Below, one piece after another: positions 23,064 to 30,034 of a stretch of DNA of 30,034 bases; the first letter of the stretch is position 1; each line of letters starts with the position of its first letter. Both the position numbers and the translations under genes were made by a program. Below the pieces are notes generated by a model that worked only from the letters and a program-made list of their open reading frames with translations, had not been told where the DNA came from and made no database searches. The stretch covers positions 1 to 30,034 of the forward strand of contig URIA01000026.1 in the NCBI GenBank assembly GCA_900547765.1. The letters are read 5' to 3'. Origin of the DNA: an uncultured Collinsella sp. GTDB lineage: Bacteria > Actinomycetota > Coriobacteriia > Coriobacteriales > Coriobacteriaceae.

Positions 23064-24002
23064 ATGACTACCGATAAGCCGATCGATGTTGCGATTATCG
23101 GTGGCGGCCCCGCGGGCTATGCTGCCGCCATTTATGCTGCGCGTGCCAACCTGACGACGACCGTGATTGAGCAGGGCATGTCGGGAGGGCAGATCGCCAC
23201 AACCAATGAGGTCGAGAACTATCCGGGTTTCCCGCTCCTGAGTGGCGCCGAACTCGGCGAGCGTTTTCAGCAGCATGCAGAGGGCCTGGGGGCACAGGTT
23301 ACATGGAGCATGGTTACGGGTATCGATTACGATGCCGATGCAGCGTTGTTTACGGTGCATCACGATATGGGCGATACGCTGGCCTCGAGCGTTATCGCTT
23401 GCATGGGCGCCACGCCGCGTCCGGCAGGTTTCGCAGGCGAGGATACGTATCGCGGTCGTGGCGTTTCATATTGCGCAACATGTGACGGCATGTTTTTCCG
23501 CGGCAAACAGGTTTTTGTAATCGGCGGTGGCAATTCGGCATGCGAAGAGGCGCTGTTCCTGTCCGACATTGCCAGCAGTGTGACCATTGTGCTGCGCCGC
23601 GACCAGTTCCGTGCGCCCGATGGTGTTGTTCAGAAAGTACTCGCAAAGGACAATATTACAGTTAGGTACCAAACTAGTATTGTGGAGCTATCGGGCGAAG
23701 CCATGCCAACGACGATTACCTTTAAGGACAACGCATCCGGCGAGACTCATACCGAGTCATTTGAGCCCGGCTCGTTTGGCATCTTTGTCTTTACCGGAAC
23801 GCAGCCCCATACCGAGCTTGTTGAGCATCTAGTCGATCTGGCGCCTGATGGCGGCATTCTGACTGATGAATCCATGGCGACCCGCACGCCAGGTCTATTT
23901 GCCGCTGGCGATATCCGTTCCAAACGTTTACGCCAGGTTGTGACCGCTGTTTCGGACGGAGCCATAGCAGCAACGAGCGCATACGCGTTTCTCCGTGGAT
24001 AA
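23064..24002 (+). CDS. trxB: Thioredoxin reductase
   Basis: TrxB passes electrons from NADPH through FAD and a redox disulfide to thioredoxin. The 312-residue protein has the FAD-binding GGGPAG at 13-18, the active-site CATC at 137-140 and the NADPH-binding GGGNSA at 154-159. The C-terminal FAD motif TPGLFAAGDIR is also present. AAAGGA precedes the ATG at 23064; the open frame extends upstream, but residues before this start have no family match. A good terminator follows. Confidence 0.93.
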   Translation: MTTDKPIDVAIIGGGPAGYAAAIYAARANLTTTVIEQGMSGGQIATTNEVENYPGFPLLSGAELGERFQQHAEGLGAQVTWSMVTGIDYDADAALFTVHHDMGDTLASSVIACMGATPRPAGFAGEDTYRGRGVSYCATCDGMFFRGKQVFVIGGGNSACEEALFLSDIASSVTIVLRRDQFRAPDGVVQKVLAKDNITVRYQTSIVELSGEAMPTTITFKDNASGETHTESFEPGSFGIFVFTGTQPHTELVEHLVDLAPDGGILTDESMATRTPGLFAAGDIRSKRLRQVVTAVSDGAIAATSAYAFLRG

Positions 24003-24046
24003 GTACGATAATATATCTTATGTAAGGTTGTTATCAATTTACTAAA

Positions 24047-24088
24047 TGGCGGGACGATGCATCAATGCACTGTCTCGCCAATTTTCTT
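24047..24088 (+). terminator. trxB intrinsic terminator
   Basis: TGGCGGGAC and GTCTCGCCA form a 9-bp stem with one G-U pair (24047-24080), with inner TGCA/TGCA pairing, followed by ATTTTCTT. Confidence 0.85.
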
Positions 24089-24155
24089 AGCGGCTATGTG
24101 GTATGAAAAACTAGATAACCTAGAATACAATATAGAAAACGAACGGAGGCCTCTT

Positions 24156-24764
24156 ATGAACCACGCTAAATACGTTATTCCGATGTCCGATTCGTCGGTC
24201 AGCATTAAGCCCGATAATCAGCCCACGGTGCTACCCGATGCATTCATTCAGTCCGATATCGTGCGTAAACTCAATACGTTGAGTCTGCCGCGCTATGACC
24301 AGTTGCCCAATGTGACGCTCTATCGCGACCAGGTTATTGAGTATGTTGCGCTGTGGATGGAGCCGCTGTCCATTTGCGTTGAGCAGCCCGTCATTACGCC
24401 ATCGATGATCAATAACTACGTGAAGGTCGGCCTGGTGCCTGCTCCGGTCAAAAAGCAATATGGCCGCGAGCAGATTGCCCGTCTGATCGCTATTTGCATC
24501 TTTAAGCAGGTGCTACCTATTGCTGCGGTGCAGGCACTCTTTAACATTCAGCGATTGAGCTACGATGCCCCGACGGCCTTCGACTATGTGGTTGATCAGC
24601 TCGAGGCATCGATTCGTTCGGCGTTTTCCGTCGAGCAGACGCCGGTTCCCGATACGGCGCATCAGGTAACGCGTGAGTCGCTGCTTGTGCGCAGTGCGGT
24701 TTCATCCTTTGTTTCGAAGGCTTACTTGATGAGCTATCTCAAGTTCAACGGATTTAATAGCTAG
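24156..24764 (+). CDS. DUF1836 protein, probable MerR-like DNA-binding regulator
   Basis: The 202-residue protein contains a DUF1836 domain: an N-terminal part with LPRYDQLPNVTLYRDQVIEYV, then a winged-helix-like segment, VITPSMINNYVKVGLVPAPVKKQYGREQIARL, which resembles the first helices of MerR proteins. The family is common in Firmicutes and Coriobacteriia and its targets are unknown. The ATG at 24156 has GGAGG six bases upstream. A longer frame back to 24057 would run through the trxB terminator and is rejected. Upstream, CTAG-ATAAC-CTAG (24111-24123) and TACAAT (24126-24131) may be an operator and -10. A bidirectional terminator follows. Confidence 0.82.
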   Translation: MNHAKYVIPMSDSSVSIKPDNQPTVLPDAFIQSDIVRKLNTLSLPRYDQLPNVTLYRDQVIEYVALWMEPLSICVEQPVITPSMINNYVKVGLVPAPVKKQYGREQIARLIAICIFKQVLPIAAVQALFNIQRLSYDAPTAFDYVVDQLEASIRSAFSVEQTPVPDTAHQVTRESLLVRSAVSSFVSKAYLMSYLKFNGFNS

Positions 24765-24778
24765 CCGACGTATAAAAC

Positions 24779-24825
24779 GGGCGGGACAAAGAGCCATCTG
24801 TCGCTTTGTCCCGCCCATATTTTTG
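24779..24825. terminator. Bidirectional terminator between DUF1836 and degV
   Basis: A perfect 13-bp stem (GGGCGGGACAAAG / CTTTGTCCCGCCC, 24779-24816) is followed by ATATTTTTG on the plus strand and by GTTTTAT on the minus strand. It can serve both convergent genes. Confidence 0.92.
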
Positions 24826-24837
24826 CTTGGTTGGACT

Positions 24838-25704
24838 TTATTTGCCCGAAGCTACGCCCATGCCGTAGCCGATGATGAGGCCGTGCATCTCGGCGTAATA
24901 GGAATCCAGGCCGTTGCAGGGCATGATGATGGTCTTGGAGCCGGGCCAATGCTCGACTATGCGGTCAGTAAGCGCCTGGGCTCCAGCTTCGTTCTCAACG
25001 TGATCGATGATGACCTCACCGCCCGTAAAACCCTCGGCTTCCATGGTGTCGATGATCTTGTTGAGCATCTTCTTTTCGCCACGCGTGTGCCCGACGAGTT
25101 CGATTTTACCGGCCTCACTCGCCGTGCCCAAAATGCGGATATTGAGCTTGTTGGCAATGACGCCGGCTGCCTTAGGGATACGTCCGGCTTTGGCCAGGTT
25201 TTCGTAATTGCACAGGCTAAAGAGGATTTTGCTGTTTTGCTCAAGGCTATCGAAGTATGCGCAAGCGTCCTCGAATGAGACATCTGGATTGCTTGCAAGA
25301 TAGCGGTCGAACAGCAAGAAAATGAGGTCCATTTTGCCGCCAGCTGCGCGCGAATTGACTAGATGAATCTGCCGGTCGGGCTCCTCGGCAAGAACCATAT
25401 CGCGAGCCGTGGCTGCTGCGTTGTAGCTGCCCGACACGCCCTCAGAGATTGGCATGCAGATGGTCTTGTCTGCCAATTTGAAGAGCTCGGCCCACTCCCC
25501 TACGCTGGGACAAGCGCTCGAAGAAGCGTTCGTCTCCGCCTGAACAGCGCAGTTGAGCTCATGAACATCGAGCGAAAGGTCATCGATGAATTCACGCTCC
25601 CCCACTCGAATTTTGAGGGGCGCAAATGCAAAGGTGGTATGGGGCGCGGTCGGTTGCCAATCGCGGAGATTGCAGCTTGAATCGGAGATAAGTGCCCAAC
25701 TCAT
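24838..25704 (-). CDS. DegV family fatty-acid-binding protein
   Basis: DegV proteins bind a fatty acid; some (FakB) present it to the kinase FakA so exogenous fatty acids enter phospholipid synthesis. The 288-residue protein has the N-terminal ISDSSCNL (family TDSTADL), PISEGVSGSYNAA (family PISSGLSGTYQSA) and GRIPKAAGVIANKLNIRIL. No fakA is in the window, so the FakB role is inferred only. The ATG at 25704 follows AAAGGA. The promoter region has a perfect TATAAT and two palindromes. Confidence 0.88.
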   Translation of the reverse strand: MSWALISDSSCNLRDWQPTAPHTTFAFAPLKIRVGEREFIDDLSLDVHELNCAVQAETNASSSACPSVGEWAELFKLADKTICMPISEGVSGSYNAAATARDMVLAEEPDRQIHLVNSRAAGGKMDLIFLLFDRYLASNPDVSFEDACAYFDSLEQNSKILFSLCNYENLAKAGRIPKAAGVIANKLNIRILGTASEAGKIELVGHTRGEKKMLNKIIDTMEAEGFTGGEVIIDHVENEAGAQALTDRIVEHWPGSKTIIMPCNGLDSYYAEMHGLIIGYGMGVASGK

Positions 25705-25717
25705 AGAGGGTCCTTTC

Positions 25718-25737
25718 TAATTGTTCCTCAACAATTA
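25718..25737. promoter_or_regulatory. Palindrome at the degV transcription start, possible operator
   Basis: TAATTGTT-CCTC-AACAATTA has perfect 8-bp arms. It overlaps the degV -10 element (25734-25739) and lies between it and the ribosome-binding site, a good position for a repressor. Confidence 0.5.
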
Positions 25738-25739
25738 TA
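25734..25739 (-). promoter_or_regulatory. degV -10 element
   Basis: On the minus strand this reads TATAAT, a perfect -10, about 30 bases before the ATG. No good -35 is seen at 16-18 bp; that region holds the end of the 15-bp palindrome at 25758-25796, so the promoter may need an activator. Confidence 0.6.
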
Positions 25740-25757
25740 GCCATCTTGCAAACTGAA

Positions 25758-25796
25758 TGTACGGCTATCTAGTTTTGAATACTAGATAGCCGTACA
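25758..25796. repeat. 15-bp palindrome upstream of degV
   Basis: TGTACGGCTATCTAG and CTAGATAGCCGTACA pair perfectly around a 9-nt loop (TTTTGAATA). Neither side has a terminator-type T-run. It lies between the NlpC/P60 terminator and the degV -10. It shares ACTAGATA(A/G)CC with the region upstream of the DUF1836 gene. Confidence 0.7.
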
Positions 25797-25803
25797 AGAT
25801 TAG

Positions 25804-25846
25804 AGAAAAAAAGAATGGACCTCGCGACTTAAAGCCACGAGGTCCA
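25804..25846 (-). terminator. Terminator of the NlpC/P60 gene
   Basis: On the minus strand TGGACCTCG and CGAGGTCCA form a 9-bp stem with a 13-nt loop, followed by TTCTTTTTTTCTC. This is a textbook intrinsic terminator 25 nt after the stop codon. Confidence 0.92.
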
Positions 25847-25870
25847 CATTCACACGCTGTGTAAGATGAC

Positions 25871-26995
25871 TTAGTAACGCACGAAGATATAGTTGTTGTT
25901 CATGCCGGCGGCAACGGAGCTGATGATAACACCTGTGTTGTAGTCGGAAGCATGAATCATCTGACCACCACCGATGTAAATGCCGGTGTGGTACGAGTTG
26001 ACCACAACGTCACCGGGCTGCGGATCGGACACACGCGTCCAGCCCATAAAGGTACCCGTGGTGCCGAGGCGGCAATAGCGACCAGTGAGGCAATAGCTAA
26101 CAAAACCAGAGCAGTCGAAGCTGTTCGGGCCAATTCCGCCCCAGGAATAAGCGCAACCAAGCTTGCTGTATGCACGCGAGACAACAGAACCGCCATCGAC
26201 GGACTGGCTCGGAGCAGAAGGTGTCGGAGCCGGAGCAGGCGTGGAGGGCTGCGGCGTCGGAGCGGGTGTCGGCGTAGGAGCCGGAGTGTTGCCGCCCTGG
26301 TTGTTATTGCTGGTCTGGCCACCGTTGTTGGTGTTCTCGGTCGTACCGGCAGTCTCGTTGCTCACCGTGGCCTTCTCGGCGGTGCTAGCGTTGATGCCGG
26401 CCTGCAGCGCGGCATTGGCCTCGGCCTCGGCGGCAAGCTCGGCCTGCAGCTGCGAATCCAGGGAATTTACGACGTTCTGGGCTTCAGCCTGCTGGGCGTT
26501 AAGCTCGTCGACCTTCTTTTGCGTGGTGGCGACGTTCTTCTCCTGCTCGGCCTGCTTATCGGTGAGCTGCTGCTTAAGCTCCTTTACCTCTTGAATGGTC
26601 TGAGCCTGCTTATCGGAAACTTTGCCGTAGTAGAACAGACGGTTGAGCATATCGCTCAGATCATCGACACCCGTCAGAACCTGAAGCAGGCTCAGACCGC
26701 CGGTTTTGTACTCGCCGGCGACATAGGTCGAGAGCTTGGCCTGACCATCGGCGATCTCCTGCTGCTTTTGCGTGATCTCGCCGGCAGTCTGATCGAGCGC
26801 TTGCGTCTGCGTGGCGAGCTCATCGTAAATCTGCTGAGTTTGGGTACCGATCTGCTCGAGCTTCGTACGAGCAGCGGCAAGGTCGGATGCGGTATCGGCG
26901 TAGGCAGGAGCCGCGAGGCCCAAGCCCAAAACACAAGCGAGGGTTGCCGTAGCAGCGCAGCGTGCCATGTTTTTGTGCGTGTTTGCTGTGCGCAT
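25871..26995 (-). CDS. Secreted NlpC/P60 peptidoglycan endopeptidase with coiled coil
   Basis: The enzyme is predicted to cut peptide stems in peptidoglycan outside the membrane, as RipA/CwlO-type proteins do in cell separation. The 374-residue protein has a signal peptide with likely cleavage after AYA (31-33). A long coiled coil follows (about 35-200), rich in Gln/Glu/Lys, then an Asn/Thr stretch and a Pro-Ala-Thr-rich linker (about 225-262). The NlpC/P60 domain runs from about 265 with Cys295 (DCSGF), His336 (YHTGIY) and a third polar residue, His348 (HASDY). Coiled coil plus P60 is the layout of enzymes activated by FtsEX-type partners, but no such gene is here. It lies 32 bp after apt with GGAAGG upstream of its ATG. 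Confidence 0.92.
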   Translation of the reverse strand: MRTANTHKNMARCAATATLACVLGLGLAAPAYADTASDLAAARTKLEQIGTQTQQIYDELATQTQALDQTAGEITQKQQEIADGQAKLSTYVAGEYKTGGLSLLQVLTGVDDLSDMLNRLFYYGKVSDKQAQTIQEVKELKQQLTDKQAEQEKNVATTQKKVDELNAQQAEAQNVVNSLDSQLQAELAAEAEANAALQAGINASTAEKATVSNETAGTTENTNNGGQTSNNNQGGNTPAPTPTPAPTPQPSTPAPAPTPSAPSQSVDGGSVVSRAYSKLGCAYSWGGIGPNSFDCSGFVSYCLTGRYCRLGTTGTFMGWTRVSDPQPGDVVVNSYHTGIYIGGGQMIHASDYNTGVIISSVAAGMNNNYIFVRY

Positions 26996-27027
26996 GTAGC
27001 TTCCTTTCCAGTAACTAAGGGTAACGG

Positions 27028-27558
27028 CTAGCCTACCGTCACCAGGCTAAAGAGCTCCACATCGTCATCAGACGGCGTGAGCTTCTCGCGCGGGTTGAGA
27101 AACGCAAGCTCAAGTATACAACCGTAACCGATAAGCTTTGCGCCCATATCTCGCACCAGTTTACCTGTTGCCTCGACGGTTCCGCCCGTCGCGACCAAGT
27201 CGTCCAGAATCAACACGGTATCTTTAGAGCTGATAGCGTCGGCATGGATCTCAATTGAATCGGTGCCGTACTCGAGCTCGTAGCTCTGGCTTACGGTCTC
27301 GCGCGGCAGCTTGCCCGGTTTACGTGCGGGAACAAAGCCGGCGCCAAGGGCTACAGCCACCGGTACGCCAACCATAAAGCCGCGAGCCTCGGGACCCACG
27401 ACCTTGGTGATCCCCATGCCGGCAAAGTGCTCGGCGAGGGCATCGGTCATGGCTTTGAGCGCCTCGGGATTGCCAAAGAGCGGCGTGATGTCTTTGAAGA
27501 TGACTCCGGGCTCGGGATAGTCGGGGATGTCGACGATTTGAGATTCGAAGTCGTACAT
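27028..27558 (-). CDS. apt: Adenine phosphoribosyltransferase
   Basis: Apt salvages adenine with PRPP to give AMP. The 176-residue protein has the N-terminal IVDIPDYPEPGVIFKDITPL, VGPEARGF, PARKPGKLP and the PRPP-binding loop VLILDDLVATGGT at 115-127, all typical. The ATG at 27558 follows AAAGG at seven bases; a TTG at 27573 in frame would remove that spacing. It follows merR by 40 nt, with no clear terminator between. Confidence 0.95.
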   Translation of the reverse strand: MYDFESQIVDIPDYPEPGVIFKDITPLFGNPEALKAMTDALAEHFAGMGITKVVGPEARGFMVGVPVAVALGAGFVPARKPGKLPRETVSQSYELEYGTDSIEIHADAISSKDTVLILDDLVATGGTVEATGKLVRDMGAKLIGYGCILELAFLNPREKLTPSDDDVELFSLVTVG

Positions 27559-27598
27559 TGCATGACCTTTCAATGGGTTGCCGGATAAGCGGCAGCGG

Positions 27599-28477
27599 TT
27601 ATTTGCCCGCCGTGGCGGTGCCGGAGTGCGAAGGGGCGACGACCTTGAGCGGCTTTACGAGAGAATCCTCGTGCGAAGCCGGCGTGGCTATCTCTTCGTT
27701 TTTGGCTTTGGTGGACTCGGAGCGAGTGATTTCCTCATCGAGTGCATCGATGTCGGCGTCCTCGACCACGGCGTTGAGCGACTCAAAAACGCGGTTCTTG
27801 AGCAGCGCAGTGTGCACACCCTCGGTCAGGTCGTGAAGCTTCTTAAACGCACGCTCGAGCTTGGCGTCGCGCTCGTCATCGGAGGTATCCATGCCGAGCA
27901 TGCTCACGAGCACCTGCTCAAACATCGAGGACTCGCGGTTGGCGGAAGACACGTACTGACGCAGGTTGCGGGGCTCGATATGGAAGCGTGACAGCTCGGA
28001 GCAGTAGCGGATGATTGGAAAATCGCGACCATCGACGAGCTCACGATTCTGCGGACTCTTGATGATGCGAATGAGGTCGTTCTCGGCGAGCGAGCGGATA
28101 AACGAAATCTCGACGCCCAGCATATCGGGAATGGTCTCGATGGGATGCAGCTTTTGCTTAGTCTCCTTGGGCTCCGTCTTGAGCGGAACATCGGACAGCA
28201 AGCCCACCTCGTAAGCGAGCGTTGACAGGTCCGTGGCGTTTTCCAAGCGCTGCTTAATCACGTTGAGCGGCATATAGCGGGTCTTCTGCAGGTGCAGAAT
28301 GACCTCCAGGCGATCAACGTCCTCCTTGGAGTACTGACGGTATCCCTTAGGCGTACGATGAGGGGTAATGAGCCCCTCATCCTCTAGAAATCTAATTTTT
28401 GAGTTCGAAAGATCGGGGTATGCGCCTCGAAGAAGGTTGACGACTTGGCCGATACTCAGATAGTTGCGTTCGGCCAT
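27599..28477 (-). CDS. MerR family regulator, Rv1828/FtsR-like
   Basis: The 292-residue protein has an N-terminal MerR winged helix (about 6-75: YLSIGQVVNLLRGAYPDLSNSKIRFLEDEGLITPHRTPKGYRQYS), followed by an effector-type helical region and a long, charged, Ala/Ser/Lys-rich tail (about 245-292). In mycobacteria and corynebacteria a MerR protein (Rv1828; FtsR, which controls ftsZ) is next to the FHA protein GarA/OdhI, as here, where only 3 nt separate the genes. The same regulon cannot be assumed. The second half (SFIRSLAENDLIRI) resembles a second, degenerate HTH as in Rv1828. Confidence 0.85.
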   Translation of the reverse strand: MAERNYLSIGQVVNLLRGAYPDLSNSKIRFLEDEGLITPHRTPKGYRQYSKEDVDRLEVILHLQKTRYMPLNVIKQRLENATDLSTLAYEVGLLSDVPLKTEPKETKQKLHPIETIPDMLGVEISFIRSLAENDLIRIIKSPQNRELVDGRDFPIIRYCSELSRFHIEPRNLRQYVSSANRESSMFEQVLVSMLGMDTSDDERDAKLERAFKKLHDLTEGVHTALLKNRVFESLNAVVEDADIDALDEEITRSESTKAKNEEIATPASHEDSLVKPLKVVAPSHSGTATAGK

Positions 28478-28480
28478 GCC

Positions 28481-28915
28481 CTACTCACCGGTTTCGATGC
28501 GCTCCGGCGTGCTCTCGTGGTAGATGAGCGTAAACGTACCGATCTGGACGGAAGAACCGTCGTGCAGCGGGGCTGCATTGACGATGGCACCGTCGACCCA
28601 GGTGCCATTGAGCGAGCCCAAGTCCTCGATGCGAGCGCCGAGGCCCTCGCGGATAATGCGCGCGTGGCTGCGCGATACGGTCATGTCATTGAGGAAGATG
28701 CCGTTCGCAGGATCGCGGCCGATGGTGGTCACGTCGTCCTCGAGCTCAAAGGCGGCACCAGTCTGCGGACCCTTGACGATGGACAGAACGGGTGCGGTGA
28801 TGCGCACGTTGGCCATGAGGTCGGGAACGGTGACGTCGCTTGAAGGCACGCGGAATACGCAGGTAGCGTCAGCAGCCTTATCATTCTGAGGCATATTGTT
28901 AACCATGTTGTCCAT
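28481..28915 (-). CDS. FHA-domain protein, GarA/OdhI-like
   Basis: GarA/OdhI proteins bind and inhibit 2-oxoglutarate-metabolising enzymes until phosphorylated by a Ser/Thr kinase near the N-terminus. The 144-residue protein has a C-terminal FHA domain (about 42-135) with GRDPANG (66-72), SRSHA (81-85) and NGT (103-105), the phosphothreonine-binding core. At 16-22 the sequence is DATCVFR, which lines up with the ETTSVFR phosphorylation motif of GarA; only one of the two threonines (Thr18) is kept. I chose the ATG at 28915, after AGGGG; an upstream in-frame start at 28948 is possible. merR follows 3 nt after its stop. Confidence 0.85.
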   Translation of the reverse strand: MDNMVNNMPQNDKAADATCVFRVPSSDVTVPDLMANVRITAPVLSIVKGPQTGAAFELEDDVTTIGRDPANGIFLNDMTVSRSHARIIREGLGARIEDLGSLNGTWVDGAIVNAAPLHDGSSVQIGTFTLIYHESTPERIETGE

Positions 28916-28981
28916 GACAACCCCTAACTTATCGCGGACGTGCCGCAAATAATGAACCGTACGTAATCATACCCCAACGAA

Positions 28982-29686
28982 TCAGTCTTCGATTTCAGGG
29001 TTCAGAAAGTCGATGTCCTCGTCCTCGGGATGCGCGAGAGCCTGTTTAATGGCCACTCCGCCCTTAATGGAATAGATGACAGCCGTGAGCATGGAGAAGA
29101 TCACGCCGCCGTACACAAAGAAGATGCCGAGGGGCACCGAGCTTCCGTTGAGGCCCGGGAAGGCCGTAAGGGTTGAAGGTAAAAGATGCAGGCCGTCAAT
29201 AACGGGGAACCCGAGCAGCATGAGCGAGAAGCCGGTCATGAGCAGTGCAGTGGCAATCTTTCCGGGAAAGACGACATCGATGGGGCGACGGTGATAATGA
29301 CGCACGATAAGCGTGCCGATGCCCAGATAGATGTCGCGGCCAATAATGAGCACGCAGACCCAGATGGGCAGCTCTCCGCGGACCACCAGCCCAAGTACGC
29401 CGGTGAACAGCAGCGCACGGTCGCAGATGGGATCCATGACCTTGCCGAGCCACGAGACCGTCTTAGTCATGCGGGCGATCTGACCGTCCATCCAGTCGGT
29501 AGAGGCGGCAACGGCGTAGATAACGATGGCGATGACGCGGTTGTTATCCGTCACAAACAGGTACAGAAATACCAGGGTGAGGATCAGGCGCGTAAAGGTG
29601 ATGAAATTGGAGATCGTAAAGATCTTATTCGACGGGTAATCGGAAGTGCCGATAAGCTCCTTTTTGATCTTCTTTTTGATGCCCAC
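28982..29686 (-). CDS. CDP-alcohol phosphatidyltransferase, second PgsA-like enzyme
   Basis: The family joins a CDP-lipid to an alcohol to make phospholipid head groups. The 234-residue membrane protein has the full motif: Asp64, Asp67, Gly68, Ala71, Arg72, Gly81, Asp85 and Asp89. Several transmembrane helices and an acidic tail (PEDEDIDFLNPEIED) follow. The alcohol is unknown; PgsA, cardiolipin synthase and phosphatidylinositol-phosphate synthase types share this motif. It differs from PgsA at 8140 by its basic N-terminus and acidic tail. I chose GTG at 29686 because GGGGGAG lies just upstream; ATGs at 29776 and 29761 have no ribosome site. Mycobacteria also carry pgsA2 near garA. Confidence 0.78.
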   Translation of the reverse strand: MGIKKKIKKELIGTSDYPSNKIFTISNFITFTRLILTLVFLYLFVTDNNRVIAIVIYAVAASTDWMDGQIARMTKTVSWLGKVMDPICDRALLFTGVLGLVVRGELPIWVCVLIIGRDIYLGIGTLIVRHYHRRPIDVVFPGKIATALLMTGFSLMLLGFPVIDGLHLLPSTLTAFPGLNGSSVPLGIFFVYGGVIFSMLTAVIYSIKGGVAIKQALAHPEDEDIDFLNPEIED

Positions 29687-29813
29687 AGGACTCCCCCGCT
29701 GGTTAACGACAAAACTTTCGCTACTATACCCGTTCCGGCGATGTCTATCCAGCGCAAGCATAGAGAGTCCAGACATGAGGAAGGCGCTTTTGGGCGGCGG
29801 TGGATTTCACATT

Positions 29814-29880
29814 CGTGTACATCAGCCTCCAAACATGCCGAAAAATGTCGGTTTTGGAGGGTGATGTACACGTTTTGATT
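29814..29880 (+). repeat. Long 20-bp hairpin with T-run
   Basis: Arms at 29814-29833 and 29853-29872 pair over 20 bp with one mismatch around a 19-nt loop; the plus strand then reads TTTTGATT, giving a terminator-like shape. No plus-strand gene precedes it here. It lies upstream of the minus-strand phosphatidyltransferase gene, so it could be part of that leader, an RNA gene's end, or a mobile palindrome. The rest of 29687-30034 has no gene I can support; it includes the palindrome TTGGCGCCAA (29950-29959) and at the edge CGCGCC/GGCGCG (29995-30000, 30029-30034) closing two smaller stems. Confidence 0.7.
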
Positions 29881-30034
29881 CGGTGAATACATCGATCGGG
29901 AAAGTTGTTGCCTTAAGCAAATTAATCATGATGTGCGGGTCGAGAAGGGTTGGCGCCAAAAGAACCCAACGGCCGTTATGGCTTCGTTAGAAACGCGCCC
30001 CACCATGGATGGTGAACCCGAAAGGTAAGGCGCG

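Noticed and set aside
25952..27031. Long plus-strand frame opposite the NlpC/P60 gene
   Set aside because: Low-complexity Arg/Gly/Leu composition typical of an antisense shadow; the minus-strand gene has a signal peptide, catalytic residues and a terminator.
29987..30034. Minus-strand frame entering from the right edge and ending in TAA at 29987
   Set aside because: Only 15 codons are visible, which is too short to support a gene.
1..30034. CRISPR arrays, tRNA or rRNA genes, prophage and transposase genes
   Set aside because: Looked for on both strands; no regularly spaced direct repeats, tRNA-like cloverleaf, or integrase/transposase motifs were recognised.

Overview
The window looks like chromosomal core DNA from a GC-rich, anaerobic gut-type actinobacterium of the class Coriobacteriia, most probably Collinsella or a close relative. 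This is inferred from gene content and protein character, not from a database search. It mixes Firmicutes-like features (RNase J plus RNase Y, SpoVS, DegV, DUF1836, a CGAAC-N4-GTTCG SOS box, a YneA-like gene divergent from lexA) with an actinobacterial block (CDP-alcohol phosphatidyltransferase, GarA/OdhI-like FHA protein, Rv1828/FtsR-like MerR regulator). No rRNA, tRNA, CRISPR, prophage or insertion sequence was recognised.

Layout: 270-9321 (+) is a dense run of RNase J, FtsK, a RodZ-like membrane protein, YajQ, RimO, PgsA and a CinA-type amidohydrolase. It is followed by an SOS-controlled recA-recX pair (9579-11431). Next come RNase Y, an unusual GHL-type ATPase and SpoVS (11689-14718), then miaB-miaA-hflX (14764-18361), whose last three genes are chained by 1-nt overlaps. 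lexA and a membrane acyltransferase lie on the minus strand (18346-19694), divergent from a LysM/transmembrane protein that resembles the SOS division inhibitor YneA. nrdR and dut follow. Between dut and a convergent glycolipid-type glycosyltransferase is a 393-bp gene-free stretch packed with long palindromes. trxB and a DUF1836 regulator come next. The window ends with a minus-strand run: degV, an NlpC/P60 endopeptidase, apt, merR, an FHA gene and a second CDP-alcohol phosphatidyltransferase.

Functional themes are: (1) an SOS circuit whose parts are all visible (lexA, recA-recX, a division inhibitor, four near-consensus LexA boxes, two of them inside promoter spacers); (2) RNA decay and tRNA/ribosome modification (RNase J, RNase Y, MiaA, MiaB, RimO, HflX); (3) envelope and division (FtsK, RodZ-like, two PgsA-like enzymes, glycolipid glycosyltransferase, NlpC/P60); (4) nucleotide metabolism (NrdR, Dut, Apt).

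The best candidates for something undescribed are two. The first is a pair of long stem-loop elements at 21266-21368 and 21527-21630. They share a core, carry a compensatory base-pair change and a conserved A/C mismatch, have unrelated but self-complementary outer stems, and each sits just after the stop codon of the adjacent gene in the same relative orientation. The second is the rny-GHL ATPase-spoVS cluster, in which a MutL/Hsp90-like ATPase of unknown function occupies the position that ymdB holds in Bacillus.
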